Assembly (NCBI GenBank): GCA_017546665.1
Contig: JAFYSE010000039.1
Span: forward strand, 1 to 64,000
DNA length: 64,000 bases
From: Clostridia bacterium
GTDB taxonomy: Bacteria; Bacillota; Clostridia; Oscillospirales; Acutalibacteraceae
Direction of reading: 5' to 3'
Shown here: piece after piece, positions 18,134 through 27,874 of the stretch
How positions within the stretch are numbered: position 1 is the first letter of the stretch
Layout: each line of letters opens with the position of its first letter
Position numbers and translations under genes: made by a program
Notes under the pieces: generated by a model
Database searches by the model: none
What the model was told of the DNA's origin: nothing
The model's input: the letters and a program-made list of their open reading frames with translations, nothing else

Positions 18134-19483
18134 CTATTTTGTAAGCACTCCGTCATCGCTGTAAAGTAAAACCAATATGTTATCTTCCATTCCTGTTTCA
18201 CAATCAATATAAATTAAGAATTCTCGTGAGGTTTTGTCTTTACAATGAATCTCATAGCATAATTGCTCTGTTTCACATTCTGTTGGTATGAAGCAAAGAC
18301 GAGTATCTAAAATTTCAAGTTGGTTATTAATTGTATTTTTAGCTTGTTCCAAAGAGATTTTGGAAGATAAGTTGTTTCTTGTTGTGTGGTTAGAAATATA
18401 TCCTGTTGCGTCAAAAGAAAGCACTTCACCATTCTCAAGACTAACGCTCACTTTAATTAAGTCAGGGTACATTACAATGTTGTTTTGTTTTGAAGCAAAA
18501 TTGATTGTGCATATTCCGTCTTCCGTGAAATAATAACTCTCTTTCATGTTGCTATAGCCAATTTTTTCAAGATAAGTTTTTGCTTTTTCTATAACATCAT
18601 TGTCCTTTAACTGAACTTCGCCGACAAACTGTGAGTTAAGCATATAACAGGGCTTGCCACCTTGTTTTGTTATGGCTACTGTGCAATTATCACTTTGAAA
18701 AACATAACAGGGGATGTTACCGTCTTCATTGTGAGAATAACGCAAACTGTCTTTTTCATTTACACATATCTTTTTTGCAATTTCTAATGCTTCATCTTTG
18801 GAAATATTACTCAGACCATCTAAATGTTTTGCTTTGCCTTGTGAAAGGTGGTCAGAAAAAGGTCCGTCATAGATTAATGTTGGAACATCCGTTAGTGCTT
18901 GTTCTGTGTCGTCAATATTATCAGCAAATGTTTTTGTGTCTATGTTGCTATTCAGCGTCAGAGTTGATTTTACTTCTTCAAAGGAGTACGTGCCGTTTTG
19001 AATTTCAAGACAAATTTTATTTATATTTTCAGATAAGGAGTTGCAAAAACTGTATAGATTTTGTAGTTGTTCTCTCTCTTCGTCGGTCAGCGTTTCTCCC
19101 GTTGCAGTCTTGCGTTCAAGTGCCATGACAAACTCACCGATTTGTGATAAGAATTTATAGGTATTTCCAACCATTCCTTCATTCGTCGGTAATAAAGAAA
19201 GATTGGCTTTTGCACCCGATGCTTCACGCCATAACTCTGCTGATAATTTTGAAAGCATAGTTGGAGTGGTAACATAAATTGTTTTTTCGAGATTAGTAGA
19301 AATATTATTAAGATTTTCGTCAAGAGCAATAAGTGCCATCTGTTTGGTAATCATAGCTTCTTGTTTGTATCGGTTTGCTTTAATCGTTTGTGCTATACAG
19401 ACAATACCAAGAACAATAAAAACTGTTGAAATATAAAGAATAATTCTTGCCTTTTGACGAGGGGTAAATGGCTTTTTATCCAT
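18134..19483 (-). CDS. ypeB: Spore germination protein YpeB
   Basis: 449 residues, matching YpeB length (about 450). It has an N-terminal membrane anchor (about residues 14-32), a long helical region rich in N-acetyl-type YpeB motifs (LNNISTNLEKTIYV, LWREASGAKANLSLLP, LSQIGEFVMAL), and C-terminal PepSY-type repeats (ISKDEALEIAKK and ISLEQAKNTINNQL). YpeB sits in the spore inner membrane/cortex and stabilises the cortex-lytic enzyme SleB. The usual sleB partner is absent from the neighbourhood. The following gene is a small lipoprotein. Confidence 0.93.
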   Translation of the reverse strand: MDKKPFTPRQKARIILYISTVFIVLGIVCIAQTIKANRYKQEAMITKQMALIALDENLNNISTNLEKTIYVTTPTMLSKLSAELWREASGAKANLSLLPTNEGMVGNTYKFLSQIGEFVMALERKTATGETLTDEEREQLQNLYSFCNSLSENINKICLEIQNGTYSFEEVKSTLTLNSNIDTKTFADNIDDTEQALTDVPTLIYDGPFSDHLSQGKAKHLDGLSNISKDEALEIAKKICVNEKDSLRYSHNEDGNIPCYVFQSDNCTVAITKQGGKPCYMLNSQFVGEVQLKDNDVIEKAKTYLEKIGYSNMKESYYFTEDGICTINFASKQNNIVMYPDLIKVSVSLENGEVLSFDATGYISNHTTRNNLSSKISLEQAKNTINNQLEILDTRLCFIPTECETEQLCYEIHCKDKTSREFLIYIDCETGMEDNILVLLYSDDGVLTK

Positions 19484-19563
19484 ATTTTTTCATTCCTTTA
19501 ATCATTTGGAAATATTATTTACAAAAAATTCAAAAATATACTGAAAAAAAGTGCAAATTTTGT

Positions 19564-19592
19564 TTGCTAAATGGTCATATATGTAGTATAAT
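19564..19592 (+). promoter_or_regulatory. Promoter of the desulfurase/thiI operon
   Basis: TTGCTA (19564-19569), 17-bp spacer, TATAAT (19587-19592). Confidence 0.75.
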
Positions 19593-19628
19593 TATTGTGA
19601 TTTAATATGCAAAATGGGGGAAGAGTTT

Positions 19629-20756
19629 GTGATTGTTTATCTTGACAATAGTGCAACAACAAAACCATGTGAAAAAGCAGTGAAAAAAGCACTTGAAATG
19701 ATGAACGAAAACTTTGGTAATCCTTCATCATTGCACTTTTGCGGATATACTGCAAAAAAAGAGCTTGATAGTGCAAGACACAGTATTTCATCCTTTTTAG
19801 GATGCGAGGATAATGAAATATATTTTACTCCCAGCGGAACAGTTGCAAACCATACTGCCATCTTAGGAAGTGTTAAAGCAAAACGTCGCGAAGGTAAAAA
19901 AATCATTACAACATTATTGGAGCATCCAAGTGTTTTAAAGCATTTTGAAGCATTGTCCGAGCAGGGCTATGATGTTGTATATTTAAAACCGGATAATAAC
20001 GGTAAAATCAATCTTGATGAACTTTCTAATATTGTGGATGAAAACACAATTTTAGTCAGTGTAATGGCAGTTAATAATGAGGTTGGTTCAATTCAGGATA
20101 TTTCAAAAATCAAAGGCATAATTAAAGATAAAAAATCCAAAGCATATTTCCATTGTGATGCAGTTCAGGCTTTTGGAAAAATCATTCTTAAGCCAAAAAA
20201 ACTAGGTGTTGACCTTATGAGTATGAGTGCTCATAAAATCCACGGTATTAAAGGTTCAGGTGCTTTGTTTGTGAATAACAGTGTTCGCATTCTTCCAAGT
20301 ATTGTTGGCGGTGGTCAGGAAAATGGACTTATTTCAGGGACTGAGGCAATGCCGGCAATTTGTGCTTTTGCAGAGGCTGTTAATGATATTGGAAATATCC
20401 AAAAGAATTTTGATTATGTGTCGTCTGTCAAAAATTACTTTATTCAAAAGATAAATGATATTGAAAAGGTGAGTATTATTTCTCCCGAGGATGCTCTCCC
20501 GTACATAATCAATATTTCTGTTGAAGGTGTGCCCTCACAGGTTATGTTAAATTCACTTTCTTCAATGGGAATTTGTGTTTCGGCAGGGTCTGCTTGTGCA
20601 AAGGGACACAGAAGTGATGTATTGACTGCAATGGGAGTAACCCCAAAAGGAATTGATAGTGCAATTCGTATCAGTTTGTCAAAAACTACCACAGAAAATG
20701 ATATGGATTTGTTGTATAATGGAATAAAAGAAACAGTTAATCGTGTTAGGAGATAA
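19629..20756 (+). CDS. nifS: Cysteine desulfurase (NifS/IscS type, tRNA thiolation partner)
   Basis: About 375 residues from a GTG at 19629, preferred because GGGGGAAG (19616-19623) sits 5 bases upstream and the protein then opens with IVYLDNSATT as in the family. The ATG at 19614 overlaps the ribosome-binding site. PLP-dependent removal of sulfur from cysteine: PLP lysine in SAHKIHG, sulfur-carrying Cys in SAGSACAKGHRSD. Directly upstream of thiI with a 1-base or near overlap, as in the Bacillus nifZ-thiI pair, so its main client is probably ThiI for 4-thiouridine rather than Fe-S assembly. Confidence 0.92.
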   Translation: MIVYLDNSATTKPCEKAVKKALEMMNENFGNPSSLHFCGYTAKKELDSARHSISSFLGCEDNEIYFTPSGTVANHTAILGSVKAKRREGKKIITTLLEHPSVLKHFEALSEQGYDVVYLKPDNNGKINLDELSNIVDENTILVSVMAVNNEVGSIQDISKIKGIIKDKKSKAYFHCDAVQAFGKIILKPKKLGVDLMSMSAHKIHGIKGSGALFVNNSVRILPSIVGGGQENGLISGTEAMPAICAFAEAVNDIGNIQKNFDYVSSVKNYFIQKINDIEKVSIISPEDALPYIINISVEGVPSQVMLNSLSSMGICVSAGSACAKGHRSDVLTAMGVTPKGIDSAIRISLSKTTTENDMDLLYNGIKETVNRVRR

Positions 20757-20758
20757 TG

Positions 20759-21931
20759 ATGAAAGAAATCATACTTATCAAGAATGGTGAATTGGCTCTT
20801 AAAGGTCTTAACCGTTCAACATTTGAAGATATTTTAATAAAGAATATTCGCAAGAGAATAAAACCTCTTGGTGAGTTTGAATATAGAAAAGAGCAGTCCA
20901 CAATTTCAGTTGTTCCAATGGATGATTACATAGATATGGACGAAGTAAGCGACAGAATTAGCCGAGTTTTTGGTATTGCAGCATATTCAAGAGCCTTACA
21001 GGTGGAAAAGGATATGTCAGTTATACTTCAAAATGCACCTGATTATCTTGCTGAACAGCTCAAAAACGCAAGAACTTTCAAGGTTGAAGGTAAACGTTCT
21101 GATAAGAAGTTTCCATTAAAATCACCTGAGATTTCAAGAGAAGTTGGTGGAGCAATTTTAAGTAAATTCCCACATCTCAGGGTTGATGTTAAGAACCCTG
21201 ATATTCTTGTTACTATTGAAATCAGAGAAAAGTTCGCATTTATTCGTGGTAATCAGACAAAGGGTGCAGGTGGTATGCCAACAGGTACAGCCGGAAAATC
21301 TGCAATCCTTATTTCAGGTGGTATTGATAGTCCCGTTGCTGCATATATGATGGCAAAGCGTGGTCTTGTACTTAATGCAATTCATTTTGCATCTCCACCA
21401 TATACATCACCACAATCTGAAGAAAAGGTACACAACCTTCTTCGCAAGGTTTCAAGATACAGTGGTAATATCTGTTTGCTTACTGTTGGATTTACTGAAA
21501 TTCAAGAAGAAATTAGGGATAAATGTCCCGAAGATTTATTTACACTTATTATGCGTCGTTTTATGATGAGAATTTCACAACGCATCGCAGAAAAGGAAGA
21601 TTGCAAAGCACTAATAACAGGTGAAAGTCTTGGTCAGGTTGCAAGTCAGACATTGAATGCCCTGACTTGTACTGACGCAGTAGTTTCTATGCCTGTTTTC
21701 AGACCTTTGATTGGTCTTGATAAGGATGAAATAATTAAGGTTTCAAGAAAAATTGATACTTTTGATATTTCAATAGAGCCTTATGAGGATTGTTGTACCG
21801 TGTTTACTCCTAAACACCCGAAAACAAAACCACAGATTTCAATGATTGAAGCAGCAGAACAAGCACTTGATATTGAAGGCTTAATTGAAAGAGCAATAGA
21901 AAACACAACAATAAAAAATATTTGTTTTTAG
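20759..21931 (+). CDS. thiI: tRNA 4-thiouridine synthetase ThiI
   Basis: About 390 residues. Two adjacent ATGs (20756, 20759) follow AGGAG; the second has better spacing. Order: N-terminal ferredoxin-like domain, THUMP domain (about 60-165), then the PP-loop ATPase with ISGGIDSPVAAYMMAKRG near residue 183. It lacks the C-terminal rhodanese domain found in E. coli, the common Firmicute form, which fits sulfur delivery straight from the upstream desulfurase. It activates U8 of tRNA for thiolation and can contribute to thiamine thiazole synthesis. Confidence 0.94.
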   Translation: MKEIILIKNGELALKGLNRSTFEDILIKNIRKRIKPLGEFEYRKEQSTISVVPMDDYIDMDEVSDRISRVFGIAAYSRALQVEKDMSVILQNAPDYLAEQLKNARTFKVEGKRSDKKFPLKSPEISREVGGAILSKFPHLRVDVKNPDILVTIEIREKFAFIRGNQTKGAGGMPTGTAGKSAILISGGIDSPVAAYMMAKRGLVLNAIHFASPPYTSPQSEEKVHNLLRKVSRYSGNICLLTVGFTEIQEEIRDKCPEDLFTLIMRRFMMRISQRIAEKEDCKALITGESLGQVASQTLNALTCTDAVVSMPVFRPLIGLDKDEIIKVSRKIDTFDISIEPYEDCCTVFTPKHPKTKPQISMIEAAEQALDIEGLIERAIENTTIKNICF

Positions 21932-21951
21932 AATAAATAGTAGGTGAAATG

Positions 21952-22884
21952 ATGGATAACAAAAAGAAGATAGTTAAAACGGTAGTATTAGTAATTTGTG
22001 TTCTTGTATTTCTTGTTTCAGCAGGATTTATAGGATGGCATCTTTACGATAATTATAAAAATGATAAAAATCTTGATGATTTGCGTGACCAGGTAACAGA
22101 GCCAACAACAGCTGAGACTATTATAATTGAAGAGGCAAAGCCTGATTATTCAGATATTGTTGCGAAGAACGATGAAACCGTTGGTTGGATAACAATTCCC
22201 GGTACTAACATTAATCACCCAGTATTGCAACATCCGGATGACGCTAATTACCCTGCAAGTGGGAATTATTATCTGAAACACACTTTTGAAAAAACATATT
22301 CAATATATGGTGCTATCTATATGGACTACCGTAACGATGCAGTTGACCTTGATGCAAACACAATCATTCATGGTCATAATGGTTACAACGGTACAAATTT
22401 CTCTGACCTTGCTGAATACGATGATATTGAATTTTACAAGGAACACCCTATTATCGAATTCAATACTCTTGAAAAGTATTATAAATGGAAGATTTATGCA
22501 GTGTTTATTACAAATGCGGAAAAGAAAGATGACAATGGTTATGTATTCAACTATGTTTATCCTTATTTGGAAGGAGAAAACTTTGAGGGCTATTTAAACG
22601 AGATTAACAAGCGTTCTCTTTATACTACAGGCGTTGATATCAGAGAAGGTGACAAGTTGCTTACACTTTCAACTTGCTGCAGAAATCTTGACATCACATC
22701 AAAGCACGAAAATGTGAGAATTGTTGTTGTTGCTCGTGCCGTAAGATACGGAGAAGATGAAACAGTTGATGTTTCAAAGGCGTATGTAAATGAAAATCCA
22801 AAGTATCCACAGCTTTATTACAGAAAATACGGACTTGTTAATCCATATAAAAATGATGAACATTGGTATCCAAGGGAGGGATAA
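21952..22884 (+). CDS. srtB: Class B sortase (first of two)
   Basis: About 310 residues with an N-terminal membrane anchor (about 7-29) and an extracellular sortase B domain. Catalytic residues visible: His142 in IIHGHNGYNG, Cys242 in LSTCCRN and Arg262 in VVVARAV. YMDYRNDA and IEFNTLEKYYKWKIYAVF are sortase B hallmarks. Sortases of this class attach sorting-signal proteins to the wall or build structures. No substrate with a recognisable sorting signal is in the window. AGGTGA precedes the start (ATG 21949 or 21952). It is 17 bases after thiI and overlaps functionally with the next sortase. Confidence 0.93.
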   Translation: MDNKKKIVKTVVLVICVLVFLVSAGFIGWHLYDNYKNDKNLDDLRDQVTEPTTAETIIIEEAKPDYSDIVAKNDETVGWITIPGTNINHPVLQHPDDANYPASGNYYLKHTFEKTYSIYGAIYMDYRNDAVDLDANTIIHGHNGYNGTNFSDLAEYDDIEFYKEHPIIEFNTLEKYYKWKIYAVFITNAEKKDDNGYVFNYVYPYLEGENFEGYLNEINKRSLYTTGVDIREGDKLLTLSTCCRNLDITSKHENVRIVVVARAVRYGEDETVDVSKAYVNENPKYPQLYYRKYGLVNPYKNDEHWYPREG

Positions 22885-24114
22885 TTGCAAATGGATAATA
22901 AAGAAATAAATAATGAGGCTTTGTCATTTGATGACTTAAAGAAACAGTTGGGAATGACAGGCACAGAGGGAAAAAGGAAAATTGCAACTTCCCAAAAGGC
23001 TCCCGAAAAACCCTCGGAAATCAATGAAACTGAAGGCGGTTTTGTTGACATTACGGCACAGTTTGTAAATACGGACGAGGATGAACCTGAACAGAATAAC
23101 GAAAAACCAGTTGAACCACCAAAACCACCTGTAAAGAAGCGAGTTAAGACATTTAACGAGATTTTTTCAGATGCAATTAAGGCTGTTCTACCTTCAAAGG
23201 AAGATAGTGCAAAGGAAAAAATGAGAAAAGTGGTTATGGATATTTCTATAGTTGCCATCGTTTGTTGCTTGTTTGCATTTATTGATTACTTTGGTGAATA
23301 TCGTACTCAGGTAAGCATTCGTAATGACTTGCAAGGACAAATTATCAATACCGATGGAATGAATGATAATCAATATAACGAAGCTTGGAAAGACCTTTAT
23401 GCGAAATTCCCTAACATGAACTTTCCTACCGGAATGAAAGCAGACTATGCATATCTCTACGCTGCAAACCAGGATTTTGTAGGTTGGTTGAAGATAGAAA
23501 ATACAAGCCTCGATATTCAGATTGTACAAAGCACGAATAATGAGTATTATCTTAAGCGTGACTTCTATAAGAATTCAAACCGATATGGTTGTCCGTATGT
23601 TGATTATAGAAATAACACAAAAGAACTTGATGATAACACTTTGATTTATGGACATCACATGAGTGACGGAAGCCTGTTTTCAAACCTTGATGGTTATAAA
23701 ACTCTTGAAGGATACAAAAAGTCACCTATAATCAATTTTAGTACGTTGTATCAAGATTATCAGTTCAAAGTTTTCGCTGTTTTTCTTTCAACTTCAAGTC
23801 CTTCAACTGATAATGGTTTTAACTATATGATTACGGATTTCGCATCGGATGAAAGGTTCACAAGTTTTATAAATGAAGTAAGACTTAGAAGTATAATAAA
23901 TACAAACGTAACTGTTAATGCGAACGACAAGATTATTACCCTTGTAACATGTTCACGTGATTTTGATGATGCAAGACTTGTTGTAATGGGAAGATTAGTT
24001 CGTGATAACGAAAGTGCAGAGGTTGATGTTAGCAGTGCAACTCTTAATCCTCAGCCAAAATATCCACAAGCGTGGTATGACAAAAAGGGTAAAGAAAACC
24101 CTTATGCAAACTAA
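22885..24114 (+). CDS. srtB: Class B sortase (second) with long cytoplasmic N-terminal extension
   Basis: 409 residues from TTG 22885 (GGGAGGG 5 bases upstream) or 407 from ATG 22891; the spacing slightly favours TTG. Unlike its neighbour it has about 115 charged, Pro/Glu/Lys-rich residues before a membrane segment (VVMDISIVAIVCCLFAFIDYF, about 116-136). The C-terminal sortase B domain has WLKIENTSLDIQIVQ, GHHM with catalytic His near 257, LVTCSRD with Cys near 356, and DARLVVMGRLV with Arg. The start codon follows the previous stop at once, so the two are co-translated. Confidence 0.92.
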   Translation: MQMDNKEINNEALSFDDLKKQLGMTGTEGKRKIATSQKAPEKPSEINETEGGFVDITAQFVNTDEDEPEQNNEKPVEPPKPPVKKRVKTFNEIFSDAIKAVLPSKEDSAKEKMRKVVMDISIVAIVCCLFAFIDYFGEYRTQVSIRNDLQGQIINTDGMNDNQYNEAWKDLYAKFPNMNFPTGMKADYAYLYAANQDFVGWLKIENTSLDIQIVQSTNNEYYLKRDFYKNSNRYGCPYVDYRNNTKELDDNTLIYGHHMSDGSLFSNLDGYKTLEGYKKSPIINFSTLYQDYQFKVFAVFLSTSSPSTDNGFNYMITDFASDERFTSFINEVRLRSIINTNVTVNANDKIITLVTCSRDFDDARLVVMGRLVRDNESAEVDVSSATLNPQPKYPQAWYDKKGKENPYAN

Positions 24115-24155
24115 TTATTGACTAAAAATATGGGATAAAGAGAGGAATGTGCATA

Positions 24156-26249
24156 ATGAGGGCAAGATTATTGTCGCTAAATGTTGACAAGAGCATGTCT
24201 TTTACACGTTTTCAAGCACGTTTGGTAAGTAGCCTTAATCTATATATAGATGATGATTTAGGTACTGAGCAGTTTGAAGATATTAGAGCAATGTTTATGG
24301 CATTACAAAATGCCTTAGAAAATGATGAATTAATTATTACTGTTGTAGATAGTAGAAATTATATCAGATACAAAAATGCTTTAATTCAAGCATTCGGAAA
24401 TGAAGCTGAGCAGAATTCTGCAGTTTTAAATAAAATTGAAACTGTTGATGAGTTGGATGATAAGCGTAAAAAGGCTTTTTCAACTTTCCCAGCAGCAGCA
24501 ACAGTTTTTGTATCTGATGACGGCTTCTATTCAGGTTTCGGATTAGAAAACGGTTCTCAATGTGTGTTGTGTCTTCCTATTGATAACAACAGAATCGATA
24601 AAATATTGCGAGATGGAGTAATTCCATTTTTGAACAATACTTTTGGTTCTCAGGTTAAGGACGATAACAAGACAGAAACAAGAAAGATTAATACTGAAAA
24701 AGTAGAAATTGCAGTAGAAAGAATTTTAAAATCAAAGTCAGTAGTTGCAATTAACGGAACAAAGAACGCGGAAGTTTTAAAGAGCTGTGGCGACACGGTT
24801 AAGGGTTTTAATAACGCTTTTATTTTCACACCACACGTGGAAGATAAGGGTAATGTAAATGTGACTGAATATACTGCACAACTTGCTAAGGTGAGTCTTG
24901 ATTTATCTTCTGCAAATATTGGTGCTTGTATAAGTGATATTTATAATACAGGTGAAGTTAAGTATATTTGTATTGCAGTTGCAAGTGAACAATCTGCAGT
25001 TGTGAGAAAGCTTTATATGTCAGATAATGAAACTGATTATGAGTTTGTTGAAAGTGCAGCTCTTGAACTTGTTGAACTTATTGGTGAAAAAGCGATAGGC
25101 TTACGTAGTGTTGGAATTGAAATAACAGACGAACCGGCAGTTGAAAATGTAATAACAGAAAAAGATAAGAAACCTGCAGGTAAAAAGCCGTTAGTTGTTC
25201 TTGCTATAATTCTTGGTATTGTTGTTGTCTTGAGTGCTGTTTTAGGTGTTATTTACAAGACACAGGGTGAAAATGGTGAGTTAGGCAATTTCTTGAGTTC
25301 CATCTTTGATAAACAAGAGGAACAAACAACTAATCCTGAAAATACAACGGAGAAACCAACTATTGACGCTCCGGTTGTAGAAACGAAGGGTAAATTAAAG
25401 TTTTCAGATTTCATTGTAAATGAATACTTGAATTCACCATATTCAACCTTGGTATCAAAAGATAATCCACCTGAGTTTATCACTGTTAATGGTAAGCAGA
25501 TGGATGCTAAGGAAGCAATAGCAAGGATTATTACAGCGGAAATTGATATAAATAATTATTCTGTTGAAGCTGTTAAAGCACAGGCAGTGGCAATATATAG
25601 TTCACTTAAATACAGAAATAATGGCTTTGTAATTGCCGGGGTTGAAATTAGTGAAGTATATCCGGATGAGGTTAAATTAGCGGTAGATTCAGTATTTGGT
25701 GAATATATTGCTTATAAAAATAAAGTTGCATTAGCGCCATATCACAAGGTGTCTGCTAATCAGACAATGGATGTATCAGACTATTTGCCACATCTTAAAA
25801 GTGTAAAAGTTGACGGCTATCCTGATATGTCTGCAAAGGATTATAAGACAGTACTTGAGTATTCTGGCGGGGATGTTAAAGGTGCTTTGTTACAGTATGA
25901 CAGTTCACTTAAACTTTCAGATAATCCTAGCAGATGGATTGTTGTTAACGACCACGACGGCGCTGTCTCAAGTGAAGCAGGATACGCTATCTCTGTTAAT
26001 GTTGGTGACGTAGAATTAGATGGTCTGTCATTCAGAGCGAAGTTTGTTGGTGAAGCACTCTTGCCATCACATTGTTTCCAGATTGAGTATAACTCTGTGA
26101 AGGATGTATTTGTTGTTACTACATATGGTCAGGGCTATGGTATTGGAATGAGCCTTGCCGGTGCAAAATATATGGCTGATAATGGTGCGGGTTACAAGGA
26201 TATCCTTACAAAGTATTATTCAGATATTACAATAGTTAAAGAGGGGTAA
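24156..26249 (+). CDS. Membrane protein with extracellular SpoIID-like domain
   Basis: About 697 residues; ATG 24156 is preferred to 24147 because AGAGGAA lies 8 bases before it. No signal peptide: about 345 cytoplasmic residues of unknown fold (weakly reminiscent of CinA-type C-terminal segments, not assigned), one membrane helix (PLVVLAIILGIVVVLSAVLG, about 348-367), an acidic Thr-rich linker, then a SpoIID/LytB-like domain with ARIITAEIDINNYSVEAVKAQAVAIYS and the closing GQGYGIGMSLAGAKYMA. SpoIID proteins are lytic transglycosylases acting on peptidoglycan; the family Glu lies in the ITAEI segment. It follows the two sortases and precedes galE. Confidence 0.82.
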   Translation: MRARLLSLNVDKSMSFTRFQARLVSSLNLYIDDDLGTEQFEDIRAMFMALQNALENDELIITVVDSRNYIRYKNALIQAFGNEAEQNSAVLNKIETVDELDDKRKKAFSTFPAAATVFVSDDGFYSGFGLENGSQCVLCLPIDNNRIDKILRDGVIPFLNNTFGSQVKDDNKTETRKINTEKVEIAVERILKSKSVVAINGTKNAEVLKSCGDTVKGFNNAFIFTPHVEDKGNVNVTEYTAQLAKVSLDLSSANIGACISDIYNTGEVKYICIAVASEQSAVVRKLYMSDNETDYEFVESAALELVELIGEKAIGLRSVGIEITDEPAVENVITEKDKKPAGKKPLVVLAIILGIVVVLSAVLGVIYKTQGENGELGNFLSSIFDKQEEQTTNPENTTEKPTIDAPVVETKGKLKFSDFIVNEYLNSPYSTLVSKDNPPEFITVNGKQMDAKEAIARIITAEIDINNYSVEAVKAQAVAIYSSLKYRNNGFVIAGVEISEVYPDEVKLAVDSVFGEYIAYKNKVALAPYHKVSANQTMDVSDYLPHLKSVKVDGYPDMSAKDYKTVLEYSGGDVKGALLQYDSSLKLSDNPSRWIVVNDHDGAVSSEAGYAISVNVGDVELDGLSFRAKFVGEALLPSHCFQIEYNSVKDVFVVTTYGQGYGIGMSLAGAKYMADNGAGYKDILTKYYSDITIVKEG

Positions 26250-26252
26250 AAA

Positions 26253-27272
26253 ATGACTATTTTAGTTACAGGCGGAGCAGGTTTTATTGGCTCTCACACA
26301 TGTGTTGAACTTTTAAATGCAGGTTATGATATTGTAATTGTAGATAACCTTTACAATTCAAGCGAAAAATCACTTGGCAGAGTTAAGGAATTAACAGGTA
26401 AGGATTTTTCATTCTATCCTTATGATATCCGTGATAAAGAGAATATGAGAAAGGTTTTTGAAAACCACAAAATTGATGCTTGTATTCACTTTGCAGGTCT
26501 TAAAGCAGTTGGTGAAAGCTGCAGAGAACCACTTATGTATTATGATAATAATATTGGTGGCACTTTAGCTCTTTGTGAAGTTATGGCCGAATATGGTTGC
26601 AAGAAGATTGTTTTCAGTTCGTCTGCAACAGTATATGGTAATAGCAATATTTCACCACTTAAAGAGGATATGAAAACAGGTGGTACAACAAATCCTTATG
26701 GTACAACAAAGTATATGATTGAAATTATTCTTGATGATTTCCATAAGGCAGATAAGGATTGGGGCGTAACACTTCTTCGTTATTTCAATCCAATTGGTGC
26801 GCATAAGAGCGGAAGAATTGGTGAAAATCCAAATGGTATTCCAAACAACCTTATGCCTTACATAACACAGGTTGCAATCGGTAAATTGCCATATCTTAAT
26901 GTTTTTGGTGATGATTATAACACTCATGACGGTACAGGTGTAAGAGACTATATTCACGTTGTTGACCTTGCTCTTGGTCATGTTAAGGCAGTTGATAAGA
27001 TTCTTAGGGACGAACCTGCTGTTAACGTATATAACCTTGGTACAGGTATCGGATATAGCGTTCTTGACATTGTTAAGGCATTTGAACAGGCTTCAGGGCA
27101 AAAGATTGAATATAAAATTGCACCCCGTCGTCCCGGTGACCTTGATGTTTGTTATTCAGATGCAACAAAGGCACTTAACGAACTTGGATGGAAAGCAGAG
27201 CGTGGACTTCTTGAAATGTGCGAGGATTCTTGGAGATGGCAGAGCAATAATCCAAATGGATTTGATGAATAA
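26253..27272 (+). CDS. galE: UDP-glucose 4-epimerase
   Basis: 339 residues, the usual GalE length. NAD-binding [10 protein letters not shown] at the N terminus, the catalytic YxxxK in NPYGTTKYM with Ser in [10 protein letters not shown], and [10 protein letters not shown] are standard. It interconverts UDP-glucose and UDP-galactose, supplying galactosyl units for wall glycans or the Leloir pathway. It begins 3 bases after the SpoIID-domain gene, with AGAGGGG as ribosome-binding site. Confidence 0.96.
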   Translation: MTILVTGGAGFIGSHTCVELLNAGYDIVIVDNLYNSSEKSLGRVKELTGKDFSFYPYDIRDKENMRKVFENHKIDACIHFAGLKAVGESCREPLMYYDNNIGGTLALCEVMAEYGCKKIVFSSSATVYGNSNISPLKEDMKTGGTTNPYGTTKYMIEIILDDFHKADKDWGVTLLRYFNPIGAHKSGRIGENPNGIPNNLMPYITQVAIGKLPYLNVFGDDYNTHDGTGVRDYIHVVDLALGHVKAVDKILRDEPAVNVYNLGTGIGYSVLDIVKAFEQASGQKIEYKIAPRRPGDLDVCYSDATKALNELGWKAERGLLEMCEDSWRWQSNNPNGFDE

Positions 27273-27298
27273 TTAAAATATTGCAAAGGGTGATTTTT

Positions 27299-27865
27299 GT
27301 GAAAAGAGGTTTAATTGTTATTGTTGCAATAGTTGCAGTAATTGCAATTATTGGCGGAAGTTTGATTTCAACATATAATAATCTTGTTGATAAACAAGCA
27401 AATGTTGAAAACAAAGAAGCAGAGATTCAGGTTTATTTGCAACGTCGTGCAGACTTGATTCCTAACCTTGTTAACACTGTTAAGGCTTATGCTGAACACG
27501 AAGAAGGTGTTTATACTGCACTTGCAGAAGCACGAGCAAAACTCAATTCTGCATCTAATACTGAGGAATTCAATGAGGCGAATGAGAGCTTTGAATGGGC
27601 ACTTTCAAGACTTTTAGTTGTGGTAGAAAATTATCCTGAACTTCAAGCTGACAAGAATTTTATTGCGTTACAAGACCAACTTGAAGGTACTGAAAACAGA
27701 ATTGCAACAGCAAGAAAAGATTATAATGATGCTGCAACGGATTATAATGCAACAATAAAAAAATTCCCAAATGTTATTTTTGCAGGAATTCTTGGATTTG
27801 AAGAAGCAGTGTTGTATGAGGCTTTAGATACATCACAGTTTGCACCAATAGTTAATTTTGATTAA
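27299..27865 (+). CDS. LemA family protein
   Basis: About 188 residues. GTG at 27299 follows AAAGGGTG and begins a signal anchor (KRGLIVIVAIVAVIAIIGG). LemA helical region: YNNLVDKQANVENKEAEIQVYLQRRADLIPNLVNTVKAYAEHE, with the typical LVxxR/LIPNLV stretch, then FPNVIFAGILGF near the end. The function of LemA is poorly known. It is often paired with a TPM-domain protein, and the next gene is one. Confidence 0.93.
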   Translation: MKRGLIVIVAIVAVIAIIGGSLISTYNNLVDKQANVENKEAEIQVYLQRRADLIPNLVNTVKAYAEHEEGVYTALAEARAKLNSASNTEEFNEANESFEWALSRLLVVVENYPELQADKNFIALQDQLEGTENRIATARKDYNDAATDYNATIKKFPNVIFAGILGFEEAVLYEALDTSQFAPIVNFD

Positions 27866-27874
27866 TAAAAAGCT

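Noticed and set aside
24156..25190. CinA-type domain in the SpoIID-domain protein
   Set aside because: The resemblance is limited to scattered residues; key CinA motifs are missing.
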